The translations under genes were made by a program, and so were the position numbers. The notes under the pieces are model-generated. The model saw only the letters and a program-made list of their open reading frames with translations. It was not told where the DNA came from and searched no databases. This document shows, piece after piece, positions 7,956-16,229 of a DNA stretch of 64,000 bases (position 1 is its first letter; every line of letters starts with the position of its first letter). This DNA is from Clostridia bacterium (GTDB taxonomy: Bacteria; Bacillota; Clostridia; Christensenellales; Borkfalkiaceae), in the NCBI GenBank assembly GCA_017467275.1, contig JAFTSN010000003.1:38673-102672 (forward strand), read 5' to 3'.

Positions 7956-9300
7956 AAACGTCCTCTCGCTCGGCGTGGAGCATGAATGTCTCGACGGCGT
8001 TTACGGGCGCAGCCGCAGTTTTTCCACCCTCCATAAAAACCTCGCCAAGGCGGTTGCGGAGCGCGCAAAGGACGGCTCGTCGGTCATTTACTGTGTGGAC
8101 GGTGCGGCGAGCGAGGATAATTCCGTTAAGTCGCTTTCCAAAATGCGCGTCGGGAAACTGCGGCTCATAAACGGCGTTTCCAAAATCGGTGCGCTGGCGG
8201 CAGAGGCGGACTTTTTCGGCTGCTCGTATACGGCAGTCTCCGCCTATGAGCTTGCGGAAAAAGCGGGAAAGGACGGGCTTGGTACCCCGCTTATCGTCTA
8301 CGATCTGGACGATCGCTCGCTGGCAGGCGACGCAAAGCTGCTTTTATCCGATTTGTTCGGCGACGAGACGGAGGCGAAATATATCCGTCAAGGCAAGGCG
8401 AAAAAAATACGCCTCTACGAGCTCGATCGGCAGAATACCTACGACTATACCTCGGCGGTTGCGATCGAGGAAAAGAGCTTTCTTAAGAAGACCCGCTTTA
8501 AGATAGAGGACCTCAAGACGGTTATTGAGCTATTGCGCCGTCCCGACGGCTGTCCTTGGGATCGGGTGCAGACCCCCGAAAGCATAAAAATGAACGCCGT
8601 TGAGGAGGCGTACGAGCTTGTGGACGCAATCGACTCGGGCGACGATAGTAAAGTGCTCGAGGAGACGGGAGATCTTTTGATGCAGGTGGTGTTCCATGCG
8701 GTCATGAAAGAGGAGACGGGCGCGTTCAATCTAACGGACGTTGTGACGGGCGTTTGCGAAAAACTGATCACACGGCACACCCATGTATTCGGTGAGGACA
8801 AAGCGTCGGGCGCGGACGGCGCGTTGAACGTCTGGGATAAAAATAAAATGAAAGAGAAGCATCAAGAGACCTTCTCGGCGGCGGTCAACGACGTGCCCAA
8901 GTGCTTCCCCGCGCTCATGCAGGCGCAAAAAATCGCCAAGCGGCTGGAAAAGGGCGGCTGGGGCTATAAGGGAGAAGCGATAGATAAATATGCCGCGGTG
9001 AAAAAGGATCTTCTCTCCGAGCTTGCGGAGCTGGACGAGGCACTTGAAAAGGGGGATAGCGCGGCGGTTAAAGAGGAGCTCGGCGACGCGCTGATGTGCA
9101 TGGCGTGGCTTGCCCGCGAGGCGGGAACGGACGCCGAGGAAGCCCTGCTTGAAAATCTCAAAAAGGTCAAGAGCCGCTATCAGGCGTTTGAGGAAGCCGT
9201 TTTAAAGGATCATAAGGACGTCAACGCCCTCTCCGATTTTGAGCGGGACGAGTATTACCGCCGCGCGAAAAAAGCGGCAAAGGGCGGCGCGGAACAATGA
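7840..9300 (+). CDS. yabN: YabN/MazG: tetrapyrrole-methylase-like domain plus nucleoside triphosphate pyrophosphohydrolase
   Basis: 486 residues. The N-terminal domain (about 1-220) starts MITVVGLGTQAG and resembles SAM-dependent tetrapyrrole methylases. The C-terminal half (about 235-480) carries tandem MazG domains with the acidic motifs EEAYELVDAID...EETGDLL and LAELDEALEKGD...EELGDAL that bind Mg2+. MazG enzymes hydrolyse non-canonical or excess NTPs to NMP and PPi. This fusion is the usual YabN form in Firmicutes and sits, as in Bacillus, directly behind a SpoVB-like gene. The start lies inside the flippase frame with an AAAGGAG site, and the end overlaps the dus gene by ATGA. The methylase half of this family has no firmly known substrate. 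Confidence 0.9.
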   Translation: MITVVGLGTQAGELTEQGKAAILSADKVIVRTANTRSYENVLSLGVEHECLDGVYGRSRSFSTLHKNLAKAVAERAKDGSSVIYCVDGAASEDNSVKSLSKMRVGKLRLINGVSKIGALAAEADFFGCSYTAVSAYELAEKAGKDGLGTPLIVYDLDDRSLAGDAKLLLSDLFGDETEAKYIRQGKAKKIRLYELDRQNTYDYTSAVAIEEKSFLKKTRFKIEDLKTVIELLRRPDGCPWDRVQTPESIKMNAVEEAYELVDAIDSGDDSKVLEETGDLLMQVVFHAVMKEETGAFNLTDVVTGVCEKLITRHTHVFGEDKASGADGALNVWDKNKMKEKHQETFSAAVNDVPKCFPALMQAQKIAKRLEKGGWGYKGEAIDKYAAVKKDLLSELAELDEALEKGDSAAVKEELGDALMCMAWLAREAGTDAEEALLENLKKVKSRYQAFEEAVLKDHKDVNALSDFERDEYYRRAKKAAKGGAEQ

Positions 9301-10244
9301 AGCTGCACCCCGTTAAAATCGGCAATCTCGAGACGAAAAACAACGTCTTCTCCGCGCCTCTTGCGGGGTACACCAATTACCCGTTTCGCCGCCTTTGCGA
9401 GAATGCGGGTGCAGGGCTTTGCGTGACGGAAATGGTCAGCGCAAAGGGGCTTCACTATGGCAGTGAGAACACGAAAGAGCTGTTATTCACGACGGCGGAG
9501 GAGCCGCCCGTTGCCGCACAGATCTTTGGGAGCGACCCCGAATTTATGCGCCGTGCTTGCGAGAACGAGGCGCTGGCTCCTTTTCCGATTATCGATATCA
9601 ACATGGGCTGTCCCGTGCCGAAGATCTATAAAAACGGCGAGGGGAGCGCGCTTTTGGAAAATCCTGTTCTTGCGGAAAAAATCGTTTCCGAATGCGTGAA
9701 AAGCGGCAAGATTATAACGGTCAAATTTCGCATCGGCGTGACGGGCGAAAAGCTTATCACAGAGGAGTTTGCCAAGCGAATGGCGGGGGCAGGGGCGAGT
9801 TTACTCACGATCCACGGCAGAACGCGGGACAAATACTATTCGGGCGAGGTCAACTTTAAAGAGATTGCGGCGGCAAAAAAAGCCGTCTCGGTTCCCGTGA
9901 TTGCCAACGGCGGCGTGTTCACGATTCAAGACGGTGAAAAGCTGATAAACGAAACGGGCGCGGACGGGCTCGCCATCGGCCGCGCGGTCATGAACGACCC
10001 GCAGATCTTTTGCGAATTTACGGGCGCGCCGCGAATGAGCACTTATCGTCTCGTCGAGTGGCAGTTGAAAGAGACGGAACGGGTCTTAGGCGAGCGGTTC
10101 ACAACGGTGTTTATGCGGAAAATGGTGGCGTTTTATATTAAAGGCAGGCGCAATGCGGCGTCGTTTAAAGCCCGCCTGTTTTACTGCTCCACGCCCGCAG
10201 AGGTGCTCGAGACCGCCCGCGAAATATTCGCGGACGAAACGTGA
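9297..10244 (+). CDS. dus: tRNA-dihydrouridine synthase
   Basis: A 315-residue FMN-dependent enzyme that reduces uridines in tRNA to dihydrouridine. Visible family marks are PLAGYTNYPFRR near the N terminus, DINMGCPVPKI with the catalytic Cys, a VKFRIG strand, the TIHGRTR motif and the FMN phosphate site PVIANGGV...DGLAIGRAVMNDP. The length is typical. The start ATG overlaps the stop of yabN (ATGA), so translation is coupled. It ends only a few bases from the convergent small gene at 10249-10518, with no clear terminator between. Confidence 0.93.
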   Translation: MKLHPVKIGNLETKNNVFSAPLAGYTNYPFRRLCENAGAGLCVTEMVSAKGLHYGSENTKELLFTTAEEPPVAAQIFGSDPEFMRRACENEALAPFPIIDINMGCPVPKIYKNGEGSALLENPVLAEKIVSECVKSGKIITVKFRIGVTGEKLITEEFAKRMAGAGASLLTIHGRTRDKYYSGEVNFKEIAAAKKAVSVPVIANGGVFTIQDGEKLINETGADGLAIGRAVMNDPQIFCEFTGAPRMSTYRLVEWQLKETERVLGERFTTVFMRKMVAFYIKGRRNAASFKARLFYCSTPAEVLETAREIFADET

Positions 10245-10248
10245 AAAA

Positions 10249-10518
10249 TCACTTCCAATCCTCGGTAAGCTCTAAAGCGAGAAATAGTCCGAACCTTGCC
10301 CCGTTTCGGAAGTTTTTATCGTTCTCGAAGATAACCCAATCCATCAGAGCATTATATTCTTCCTCGTAAATTTTTTCGGGGAAATATTTTTTTATATTCT
10401 CTAGAAAACGGTTGAATTTTTCGTCGATAACAAAGCCATTTTCTTCGAGATGCAATTTACCTAATTCGTCACTGATCCTTCCCCAAAGAACCTCTTGGAT
10501 AATGGAGATTTTTTTCAT
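10249..10518 (-). CDS. Small helical protein (DUF6809-like)
   Basis: An 89-residue acidic, mostly helical protein ending with NDKNFRNGARFGLFLALELTEDWK. A terminal FxxGxRxGxxLxxEL helix is the pattern I associate with small Firmicute proteins labelled DUF6809; function unknown. The start follows AGGAAACATA. AT-rich. One copy of the ACAAA-N4-TTTGT palindrome lies 28 bases upstream of the start, so it may be regulated together with the Xre gene on the other side of the gap. Confidence 0.55.
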   Translation of the reverse strand: MKKISIIQEVLWGRISDELGKLHLEENGFVIDEKFNRFLENIKKYFPEKIYEEEYNALMDWVIFENDKNFRNGARFGLFLALELTEDWK

Positions 10519-10545
10519 TATGTTTCCTCATTATTTAATTAATTT

Positions 10546-10559
10546 ACAAATAAGTTTGT
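10546..10559. promoter_or_regulatory. Operator-like palindrome, copy 1 (ACAAA-TAAG-TTTGT)
   Basis: A 14-bp inverted repeat in the leader of the 10249-10518 gene. It has the same arms and spacing as two copies next to the Xre regulator gene at 10880. Confidence 0.5.
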
Positions 10560-10793
10560 GTATATGTAAAAAATAAAAAGAGTTTGTATTTGACAACATT
10601 GTTTTTGTTGATTTATTTCGTTGATGGAATATTCCTATACTAAAAGTGATGTTTGCCCATTAGGGTTGCTTTTTTGCGGTGCAAACGCTCGGCACTGTCT
10701 GTTTAGCGGAGTGCTTTGCGATTGGGAAAGCGAATGATAGAGAGCGTGTTTTTATTCAGTCAACCAACACATAGAATTAATCAAGCCAATCAA
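10560..10793. other. Intergenic stretch with possible small structured RNA
   Basis: No ORF with a ribosome site. A weak promoter (TTATTT-17-TATACT, ending about 10640) is followed by GTTTGC (10651-10656) pairing with GCAAAC (10681-10686) and a second small stem (GCACT/AGTGC, about 10692-10713). There is no T-run terminator, so a leader rather than a free RNA is more likely. Confidence 0.3.
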
Positions 10794-10836
10794 ACAAACA
10801 TGTTTGTAAGTCAACTATTTCGACAAACTTTTTTGT
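10794..10836. promoter_or_regulatory. Two operator-like palindromes upstream of the Xre gene
   Basis: ACAAA-CATG-TTTGT (10794-10807) and ACAAA-CTTT-TTTGT (10823-10836) are 29 bases apart. Together with the copy at 10546 they share exact five-base arms and a four-base spacer. The position 44-86 bases before the HTH gene suggests autoregulation. Confidence 0.55.
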
Positions 10837-10879
10837 AAAATAAAAGTGAGGTTTATAAATATAAGCTGGAGGCGTAAAA

Positions 10880-11092
10880 ATGCAAGATATCGGACAAGAA
10901 TTAAAAGCCCATAGGGAAGCTTGGGATTTAACGCAAACCAAGCTTGCTGACGCGACGGGGATATCCCAACAAAAAATCAGTTATTATGAGAGCGGAAAGC
11001 ATTCTCCTCCGATTGAAGATTGTATTCTTCTTGCGGACTTTTATGGGATTACACTCGATGAACTTGTGGGAAGAAAAATGCGAAAATACTAA
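10880..11092 (+). CDS. Xre-family HTH regulator (70 aa)
   Basis: A minimal one-domain regulator. The helix-turn-helix of the Cro/CI type is clear (LTQTKLADATGISQQKISYYESGKHSPP), followed by the usual C-terminal helix (LLADFYGITLDELVG). It starts after GCTGGAGGCGT. A dimer would bind a palindromic operator; the repeated ACAAA-N4-TTTGT sites upstream are the obvious candidates. AT-rich, in an accessory patch, with no toxin gene alongside. Confidence 0.85.
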   Translation: MQDIGQELKAHREAWDLTQTKLADATGISQQKISYYESGKHSPPIEDCILLADFYGITLDELVGRKMRKY

Positions 11093-11127
11093 AAAAGGCT
11101 TCGGGTGGCAGGGCATACCCCCGTTTT

Positions 11128-11292
11128 TTAAGAAAGCCGTTCCATCGGCGTGAAACAGCGGCGGCAGAGTCCGCCGCTTTCTTTTGTGCAAGCGGCGCAT
11201 TCGTAGCTCCCGCAGTTGGGGCAGTATCTCGCGTTTTTAATTTCCGTGAGGGCTTGGCAACGCCCGCAGGCGGTCATAGGTTTGTTTTTCAT
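11128..11292 (-). CDS. Small zinc-ribbon protein (54 aa)
   Basis: A 54-residue protein almost entirely made of two zinc-binding knuckles: CGRC...CPNC and CAAC...CRRC. I set the start at 11292 because AAGGAGAAACCACC precedes that ATG; the longer frame from 11325 has no site. No other function signal. It is divergent from gyrB and ends tail-to-tail with the Xre gene. Confidence 0.65.
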   Translation of the reverse strand: MKNKPMTACGRCQALTEIKNARYCPNCGSYECAACTKESGGLCRRCFTPMERLS

Positions 11293-11475
11293 GGTGGTTT
11301 CTCCTTTTTTGTTCAGTATTCGCAACCGAACAAAAATAATACCCCGCGTTCAAAATGGGCGCGTATTAACGCGTATTTTTTCGCCGTCTTACAACACGGC
11401 GAGCCGCGTTTTTCGCCTTACAGCGCATAAAACGGGGCAAAAACGGGCTTTATGGCAATAGAGTTAAAAATTACT

Positions 11476-11510
11476 TGAAAAAAGTACGGCAATTCGCTGT
11501 ACTTTTTTTT
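11476..11510. terminator. Hairpin terminator upstream of gyrB
   Basis: AAAAAGTAC and GTACTTTTT flank a short loop region around CGGCAATTCGCT, with T run on both strands. It would stop read-through from the Xre gene into gyrB. Confidence 0.55.
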
Positions 11511-11518
11511 CAAAATAT

Positions 11519-11526
11519 GTTATAAT
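11519..11526 (+). promoter_or_regulatory. Extended -10 promoter of gyrBA
   Basis: TGTTATAAT (TG-N-TATAAT) ends at 11526, about 80 bases before gyrB. The -35 region (TGTACT) is poor, so the extended -10 probably compensates. Supercoiling-sensitive gyrase promoters often look like this. Confidence 0.6.
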
Positions 11527-11606
11527 GGTTGCATAATAATATGTCGCGCACGCGTAGCGCGCGTGTGCGAGAAAAAGCAACCAATCATAGGAGGCAAGGC
11601 AACAAC

Positions 11607-13520
11607 ATGGCTGAAAGAGTAGAGGGCGAATACGGCGCGGAACAAATACAGGTTCTCGACGGTCTCGAACACATCAGAAAACGTCCGGGTATGTATATCT
11701 CGTCCACGGACGCGAAAGGGCTTCACCACCTCGTGCATGAGGTCGTGGATAACTCGATCGACGAGGCGCTCGCGGGATATTGTACCCATATTGAGGTGTT
11801 TATCAATCCCGACGGAAGCTGTACCGTACAGGATAACGGCCGCGGAATCCCCACGGACGTACATCCCAAGGAGGGGATTTCCACGCTTGAGGTGGTGTTT
11901 ACCAAGGTCAACGCAGGCGGTAAGTTTGGCGGCGATTCGGGCTATAAGGTTTCGAGCGGCTTGCACGGCGTCGGCGTTAAGGCGGTGAACGCGCTTTCCG
12001 AATGGTTGGAAGCGGAGGTTTACCAAAACGGTCATATTTATAAGCAGGTCTATAACCGCGGCGTGCCCCAGCGCTCTGTGGCAATTATCGGCGACACCGA
12101 TAAGACGGGCACCAAGGTCACGTTCTTGCCCGACAAGGAAATTTTTGAGACCACGCTTTTTAGCTACGACACCTTAAAGGGCAGACTTCGCGAGCTTGCC
12201 TACCTCAATAAGGGCTTGCGTATTTCCCTCGAGGACACGCGCGCGGGACAGGAGCAGAAAGACTCTTTCTGCTACGAGGGCGGTATCTGCTCGTTTGTCG
12301 AGGAGCTAAATAAGAATCGCGACGAGCTCTTATTCCCCGCACCCGTCTATTTCGAGGAGATGGAGGGCGACACCATCTGCGAGGTTGCGATCCAATATAA
12401 CGAGAGCTATAACGAGGTTATTTACAGCTACGCAAACAACGTCAACACGATCGACGGCGGTACGCACGTCGAGGGTTTGAAGCTCGCGCTTACGAAAGTT
12501 ATTAACGAGGCGGGCAGAAAGCTCAACGTCTTAAAGGAAAACGATAAGCTCACGGGCGAGGACGTCCGCGAGGGCATCACGGCGGTTGTATCCGTCAAGC
12601 TTGTCGACGCGCAGTTTGAATCGCAGACCAAGGACAAGCTGAATAACTCCACAATCCGCTCCTTTGTCAACCGTTGCGTGACCGAGCACATGAGCACCTT
12701 CCTTGAGGAGAATCCCGCGGTGGCGCGTGAGCTTGTGCTTCGCTGTATCACGGCGCAAAAAGCTCGCGACGCGGCGAGAAACGCCCGCGATCTCACGAGA
12801 AGAAAGGGCATTTTAGAGAGCACGACGCTGCCCGGTAAGCTCGCCGATTGTTCGGATAAGCGCAGTGAGCTTTGCGAAATTTATATCGTCGAGGGTGACT
12901 CGGCAGGCGGCACGGCAAAGCAGGGCCGCGACAGACGTTTCCAAGCCATTCTGCCCTTGAGAGGTAAGATCTTGAACGTGGAAAAGGTCAGACTTAACCG
13001 TGTGCTTGAAAACGAGGAGATTAAGTCCATGATCACGGCGTTCGGCTGTGGCATTTTGGACGATTTCGACGAGAGTAAGCTCCGTTACGACCGTATTATC
13101 TCCATGACGGATGCGGACGTCGACGGTGCGCATATCCGAATCCTGCTGTTCACTTTCCTGTTCCGCTATATGCGGCCCCTCATTGAGCACGGGCACGTGT
13201 ATTCCGCGCTTCCGCCCCTCTATAAGGCGACGAGCAAAGGGAAAGAGGACTACCTCTATTCGGAGGAGGAGAAGCTCGAATACGACAAGAATGCGACGGG
13301 TAAGGTCGAATACCAGCGTTATAAGGGTCTTGGCGAAATGAGCAAAGAACAGCTTTGGGAAACAACCATGAACCCCGCGACGCGCACGCTGATCCGCGTG
13401 ACCATGAAGGACGCGGCGGAAGCGGACCAGATGTTCTCTATGCTCATGGGCGAAAATCCCGAATTGAGAAGAAAGTTTATCGAAGAGAACGCGTCTTTGG
13501 TCACTGACCTCGATATATAA
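11607..13520 (+). CDS. gyrB: DNA gyrase subunit B
   Basis: A 637-residue ATPase subunit of gyrase, which introduces negative supercoils with GyrA. The GHKL ATP site is complete: EVVDNSIDEA (N box), VQDNGRGIP (G1) and GLHGVG (G2/lid). The TOPRIM part has EGDSAGG and DADVDG, and the end has the YKGLGEM motif. Length matches Firmicute GyrB without the proteobacterial insertion. The start at 11607 fits AGGAGG at 11589-11594 and the conserved beginning; the longer frame from 11529 begins at the promoter and is not used. gyrA follows after 18 bases in the same operon. Confidence 0.96.
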   Translation: MAERVEGEYGAEQIQVLDGLEHIRKRPGMYISSTDAKGLHHLVHEVVDNSIDEALAGYCTHIEVFINPDGSCTVQDNGRGIPTDVHPKEGISTLEVVFTKVNAGGKFGGDSGYKVSSGLHGVGVKAVNALSEWLEAEVYQNGHIYKQVYNRGVPQRSVAIIGDTDKTGTKVTFLPDKEIFETTLFSYDTLKGRLRELAYLNKGLRISLEDTRAGQEQKDSFCYEGGICSFVEELNKNRDELLFPAPVYFEEMEGDTICEVAIQYNESYNEVIYSYANNVNTIDGGTHVEGLKLALTKVINEAGRKLNVLKENDKLTGEDVREGITAVVSVKLVDAQFESQTKDKLNNSTIRSFVNRCVTEHMSTFLEENPAVARELVLRCITAQKARDAARNARDLTRRKGILESTTLPGKLADCSDKRSELCEIYIVEGDSAGGTAKQGRDRRFQAILPLRGKILNVEKVRLNRVLENEEIKSMITAFGCGILDDFDESKLRYDRIISMTDADVDGAHIRILLFTFLFRYMRPLIEHGHVYSALPPLYKATSKGKEDYLYSEEEKLEYDKNATGKVEYQRYKGLGEMSKEQLWETTMNPATRTLIRVTMKDAAEADQMFSMLMGENPELRRKFIEENASLVTDLDI

Positions 13521-13538
13521 GGTAAGGAGTAAAAGAAA

Positions 13539-16157
13539 ATGGCTAAAAAAGATACGAGTCCGGAATTAACCGAAGAATTTAGAAAAACCCTTGCCATGAC
13601 GAAAATGCTCGACATGGAGGTGGACGAGGAGCTGAAGCGTTCCTTTATCGCCTACGCCATGGCGGTCAACAAATCGCGCGCCATTCCCGACGTTCGCGAC
13701 GGCTTGAAGCCCGTGCACAGACGTATTCTCTTCTCAATGCACGAAATGGGTCTTTATAACGATAAGGCATACAGAAAGTGCGCCCGTATCGTCGGCGACT
13801 GTATGGGTAAGTACCACCCCCACGGCGACAGCTCCGTTTACGACGCTTTGGTTCGTCTCGCGCAGGATTTCACAATCAATTTCCCGCTTGTCGACGGTCA
13901 CGGAAACTTCGGCTCCGTCGACGGTGACCCCCCCGCGGCTATGCGTTACACCGAGGCAAGACTCACCAAGCTCGCGGCGGAAATGCTGAAGGACCTCGAT
14001 AAGGAGACGGTGGACTTTATCCCCAACTTTGACGGCAGCGAGGAAGAACCCACCGTTCTTCCCGCGAGATATCCCAACCTGCTTGTCAACGGTTCGGACG
14101 GTATCGCCGTCGGTATGGCGACGAATATCCCGCCCCACAATCTTGCGGAAGTGATCGACGGCACCGTTGCCATGATCGATAATCCCGAGATCACGATCGA
14201 CGAGCTCATGGAGTATATTCCCGCACCCGATTTCCCTACGGGAGGCATCATTATGGGCAGAAGCGGAATCCGCAACGCCTACCGCACCGGTCAAGGCAAG
14301 ATTGTGATTCGCTCCAAGTGCGAGATCGAGGACTACGGCACGGGCGGTAACACCCGTCAGCGTATCGTGATCACAGAGCTTCCCTATCAGGTTAACAAGG
14401 CGATGCTCATTAAGACGATCGCAGACATGGTCAAGGATAAACGCCTCGAGGGCATCTCCGATATCCGCGAGGAGTCGGATAGACACGGTATGCGTATCGT
14501 GATCGAGTGCAAGAAGGACGCAAATGCGCAGGTCGTTTTGAACACCCTTTATAAGCGCACCAACTTGCAGATTTCCGACGGTATTATCATGCTCGCGCTC
14601 GTCGAGAACGGCACCGAGCCCAAGACGCTCAATCTCCACGACTTTATCTATCAGTATCTGGAGCACCAGAAAGAGGTCATCACGCGCAGAACGCGCTTTG
14701 AACTCAATAAGACGGAGGAGCGCGCGCACATCGTCGCGGGTCTCGTCCTCGCGCTTGCGAATATCGACGAGGTCATTAAAATCATTAAGGAATCGTCGGA
14801 TAAGAACGTCGCGATTGAACGCCTGACGGCGACCTTTGCGCTCGACGAAAAGCAGGCGAACGCGATTCTCGAAATGAGACTGCAAAGGCTTACCTCGCTC
14901 GAGGTGGAGAAGCTTAAAGAGGAGCTCGCTGCGCTCGAAGCGACGATCGCTGACCTTAAGGACATTCTCGCCAACGAGAGCCGCGTGCTTGCGATCATTC
15001 GCGCCGATCTTCTCGACGTTAAGAACCGCTATCCCTCGCCGAGAAAGACGGAGATCTCCGTCGACTACGGCTCGATCGAGGAAGCGGACCTCATCGACAG
15101 AGAGGACGTCGTGATCTCGATCACGCACACGGGCTATATTAAGCGTCTCCCCGTTGCCGAATATAAAGCGCAGCACCGCGGCGGTATGGGGATCACGGGC
15201 CACAAGCCCAAGGACGAGGACTACGTGGAGAAAATGTTCATTGCCTCCACGCACGACGATATCCTGCTCTTCTCCAACTTCGGTAAGGTCTATTCGATCA
15301 AGGGCTACGAAATCCCCGAAGCCAACCGCACGGCGCGCGGCAGGGCGGTGGTCAATATCGTCCAGCTCGATCCGGGCGAAAAGATTGCGACCGTTCTTCC
15401 CAAGAAAGAGGACGGACAGGGCTATATCGTACTCGCCACCAAGCGCGGTCTGATCAAAAAGACCACCACGGACGAATACTCCCGCATCATGCGTAACGGT
15501 AAGATCGCAATCAAGCTCAACGAGGGCGACGAGATCATTTCCGTGCACTTCACGACGGGTGAAAACGAGATTATCGTCGCGTCCCGTTCGGGCAAGTGTA
15601 TCCGTTTCCACGAAAGCAATATCCGTCCCATGGGCAGAACGGCGGCGGGCGTCAAGGCGATGCGCCTTTCCAAAGAGGACGTGCTCGTCGATATGCTCGT
15701 GATCGATCCCGCTTGCGATATCTTCACGCTGACCTCCAAGGGCTACGGCAAGCGCTCCTCCATCGAGGATTACCGCTTACAGCGCAGAGCAGGTAAGGGT
15801 ATCAAGGCAGGTATCTTTAACGATAAGACGGGTGAGCTTGTAAACTTGAAGCTTGTCAACGACGAAAACGACATCATGATTATCACGACCTCGGGCGTTA
15901 TTATCCGTATGCACGCCGACGCGATCACGCGGATCGGGCGCAATACCCGCGGCGTAAAGGTTATGAACGTCAAGGGCAGCGAGGTTGCAACGGTCGACGT
16001 CACCGAGCGTGACGACGAAGCGGAGGTGGAAGCCCCCGAGGAAACCGAGCTTTCGGCAGAGGCTTTGGCAGAAGCGCAGGCGGCGGCACAAGCCGAGGCG
16101 CAGGAGCCTGATGACGACGAACCCGCAACGGATGACGAAGCTTCGGAAGAAGAATAA
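13539..16157 (+). CDS. gyrA: DNA gyrase subunit A
   Basis: 872 residues. The catalytic Tyr is Y137 ([10 protein letters not shown]). The quinolone-determining region reads [10 protein letters not shown] with Ser98 and Asp102, the positions equivalent to E. coli S83 and D87, so it looks quinolone-sensitive. The C-terminal beta-pinwheel carries a GyrA box (QRRAGKG), which identifies it as GyrA rather than ParC. The last 45 or so residues are a very acidic, Ala/Glu-rich tail, as in several gyrases where it tunes wrapping activity. Start after AAGGAGTAAAAGAAA. It follows gyrB and ends at a strong terminator. A long open frame on the opposite strand is a codon-bias shadow. Confidence 0.96.
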   Translation: MAKKDTSPELTEEFRKTLAMTKMLDMEVDEELKRSFIAYAMAVNKSRAIPDVRDGLKPVHRRILFSMHEMGLYNDKAYRKCARIVGDCMGKYHPHGDSSVYDALVRLAQDFTINFPLVDGHGNFGSVDGDPPAAMRYTEARLTKLAAEMLKDLDKETVDFIPNFDGSEEEPTVLPARYPNLLVNGSDGIAVGMATNIPPHNLAEVIDGTVAMIDNPEITIDELMEYIPAPDFPTGGIIMGRSGIRNAYRTGQGKIVIRSKCEIEDYGTGGNTRQRIVITELPYQVNKAMLIKTIADMVKDKRLEGISDIREESDRHGMRIVIECKKDANAQVVLNTLYKRTNLQISDGIIMLALVENGTEPKTLNLHDFIYQYLEHQKEVITRRTRFELNKTEERAHIVAGLVLALANIDEVIKIIKESSDKNVAIERLTATFALDEKQANAILEMRLQRLTSLEVEKLKEELAALEATIADLKDILANESRVLAIIRADLLDVKNRYPSPRKTEISVDYGSIEEADLIDREDVVISITHTGYIKRLPVAEYKAQHRGGMGITGHKPKDEDYVEKMFIASTHDDILLFSNFGKVYSIKGYEIPEANRTARGRAVVNIVQLDPGEKIATVLPKKEDGQGYIVLATKRGLIKKTTTDEYSRIMRNGKIAIKLNEGDEIISVHFTTGENEIIVASRSGKCIRFHESNIRPMGRTAAGVKAMRLSKEDVLVDMLVIDPACDIFTLTSKGYGKRSSIEDYRLQRRAGKGIKAGIFNDKTGELVNLKLVNDENDIMIITTSGVIIRMHADAITRIGRNTRGVKVMNVKGSEVATVDVTERDDEAEVEAPEETELSAEALAEAQAAAQAEAQEPDDDEPATDDEASEEE

Positions 16158-16177
16158 GAATTCGGCAAAACAAAACA

Positions 16178-16210
16178 GCACCCCGACGGATTCCGTCGGG
16201 GTGTCGTTTA
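16178..16210 (+). terminator. Terminator of gyrBA
   Basis: CACCCCGACGGA and TCCGTCGGGGTG form a 10-12 bp GC-rich stem followed by TCGTTTATTATT. The convergent P-type ATPase gene ends just beyond it. Confidence 0.75.
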
Positions 16211-16229
16211 TTATTCGTAAGAAAAAGGG

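Noticed and set aside
13734-15611. A 625-codon open frame antisense to gyrA
   Set aside because: It is a mirror of GyrA codon bias, has no ribosome site or family similarity, and GyrA is certain.
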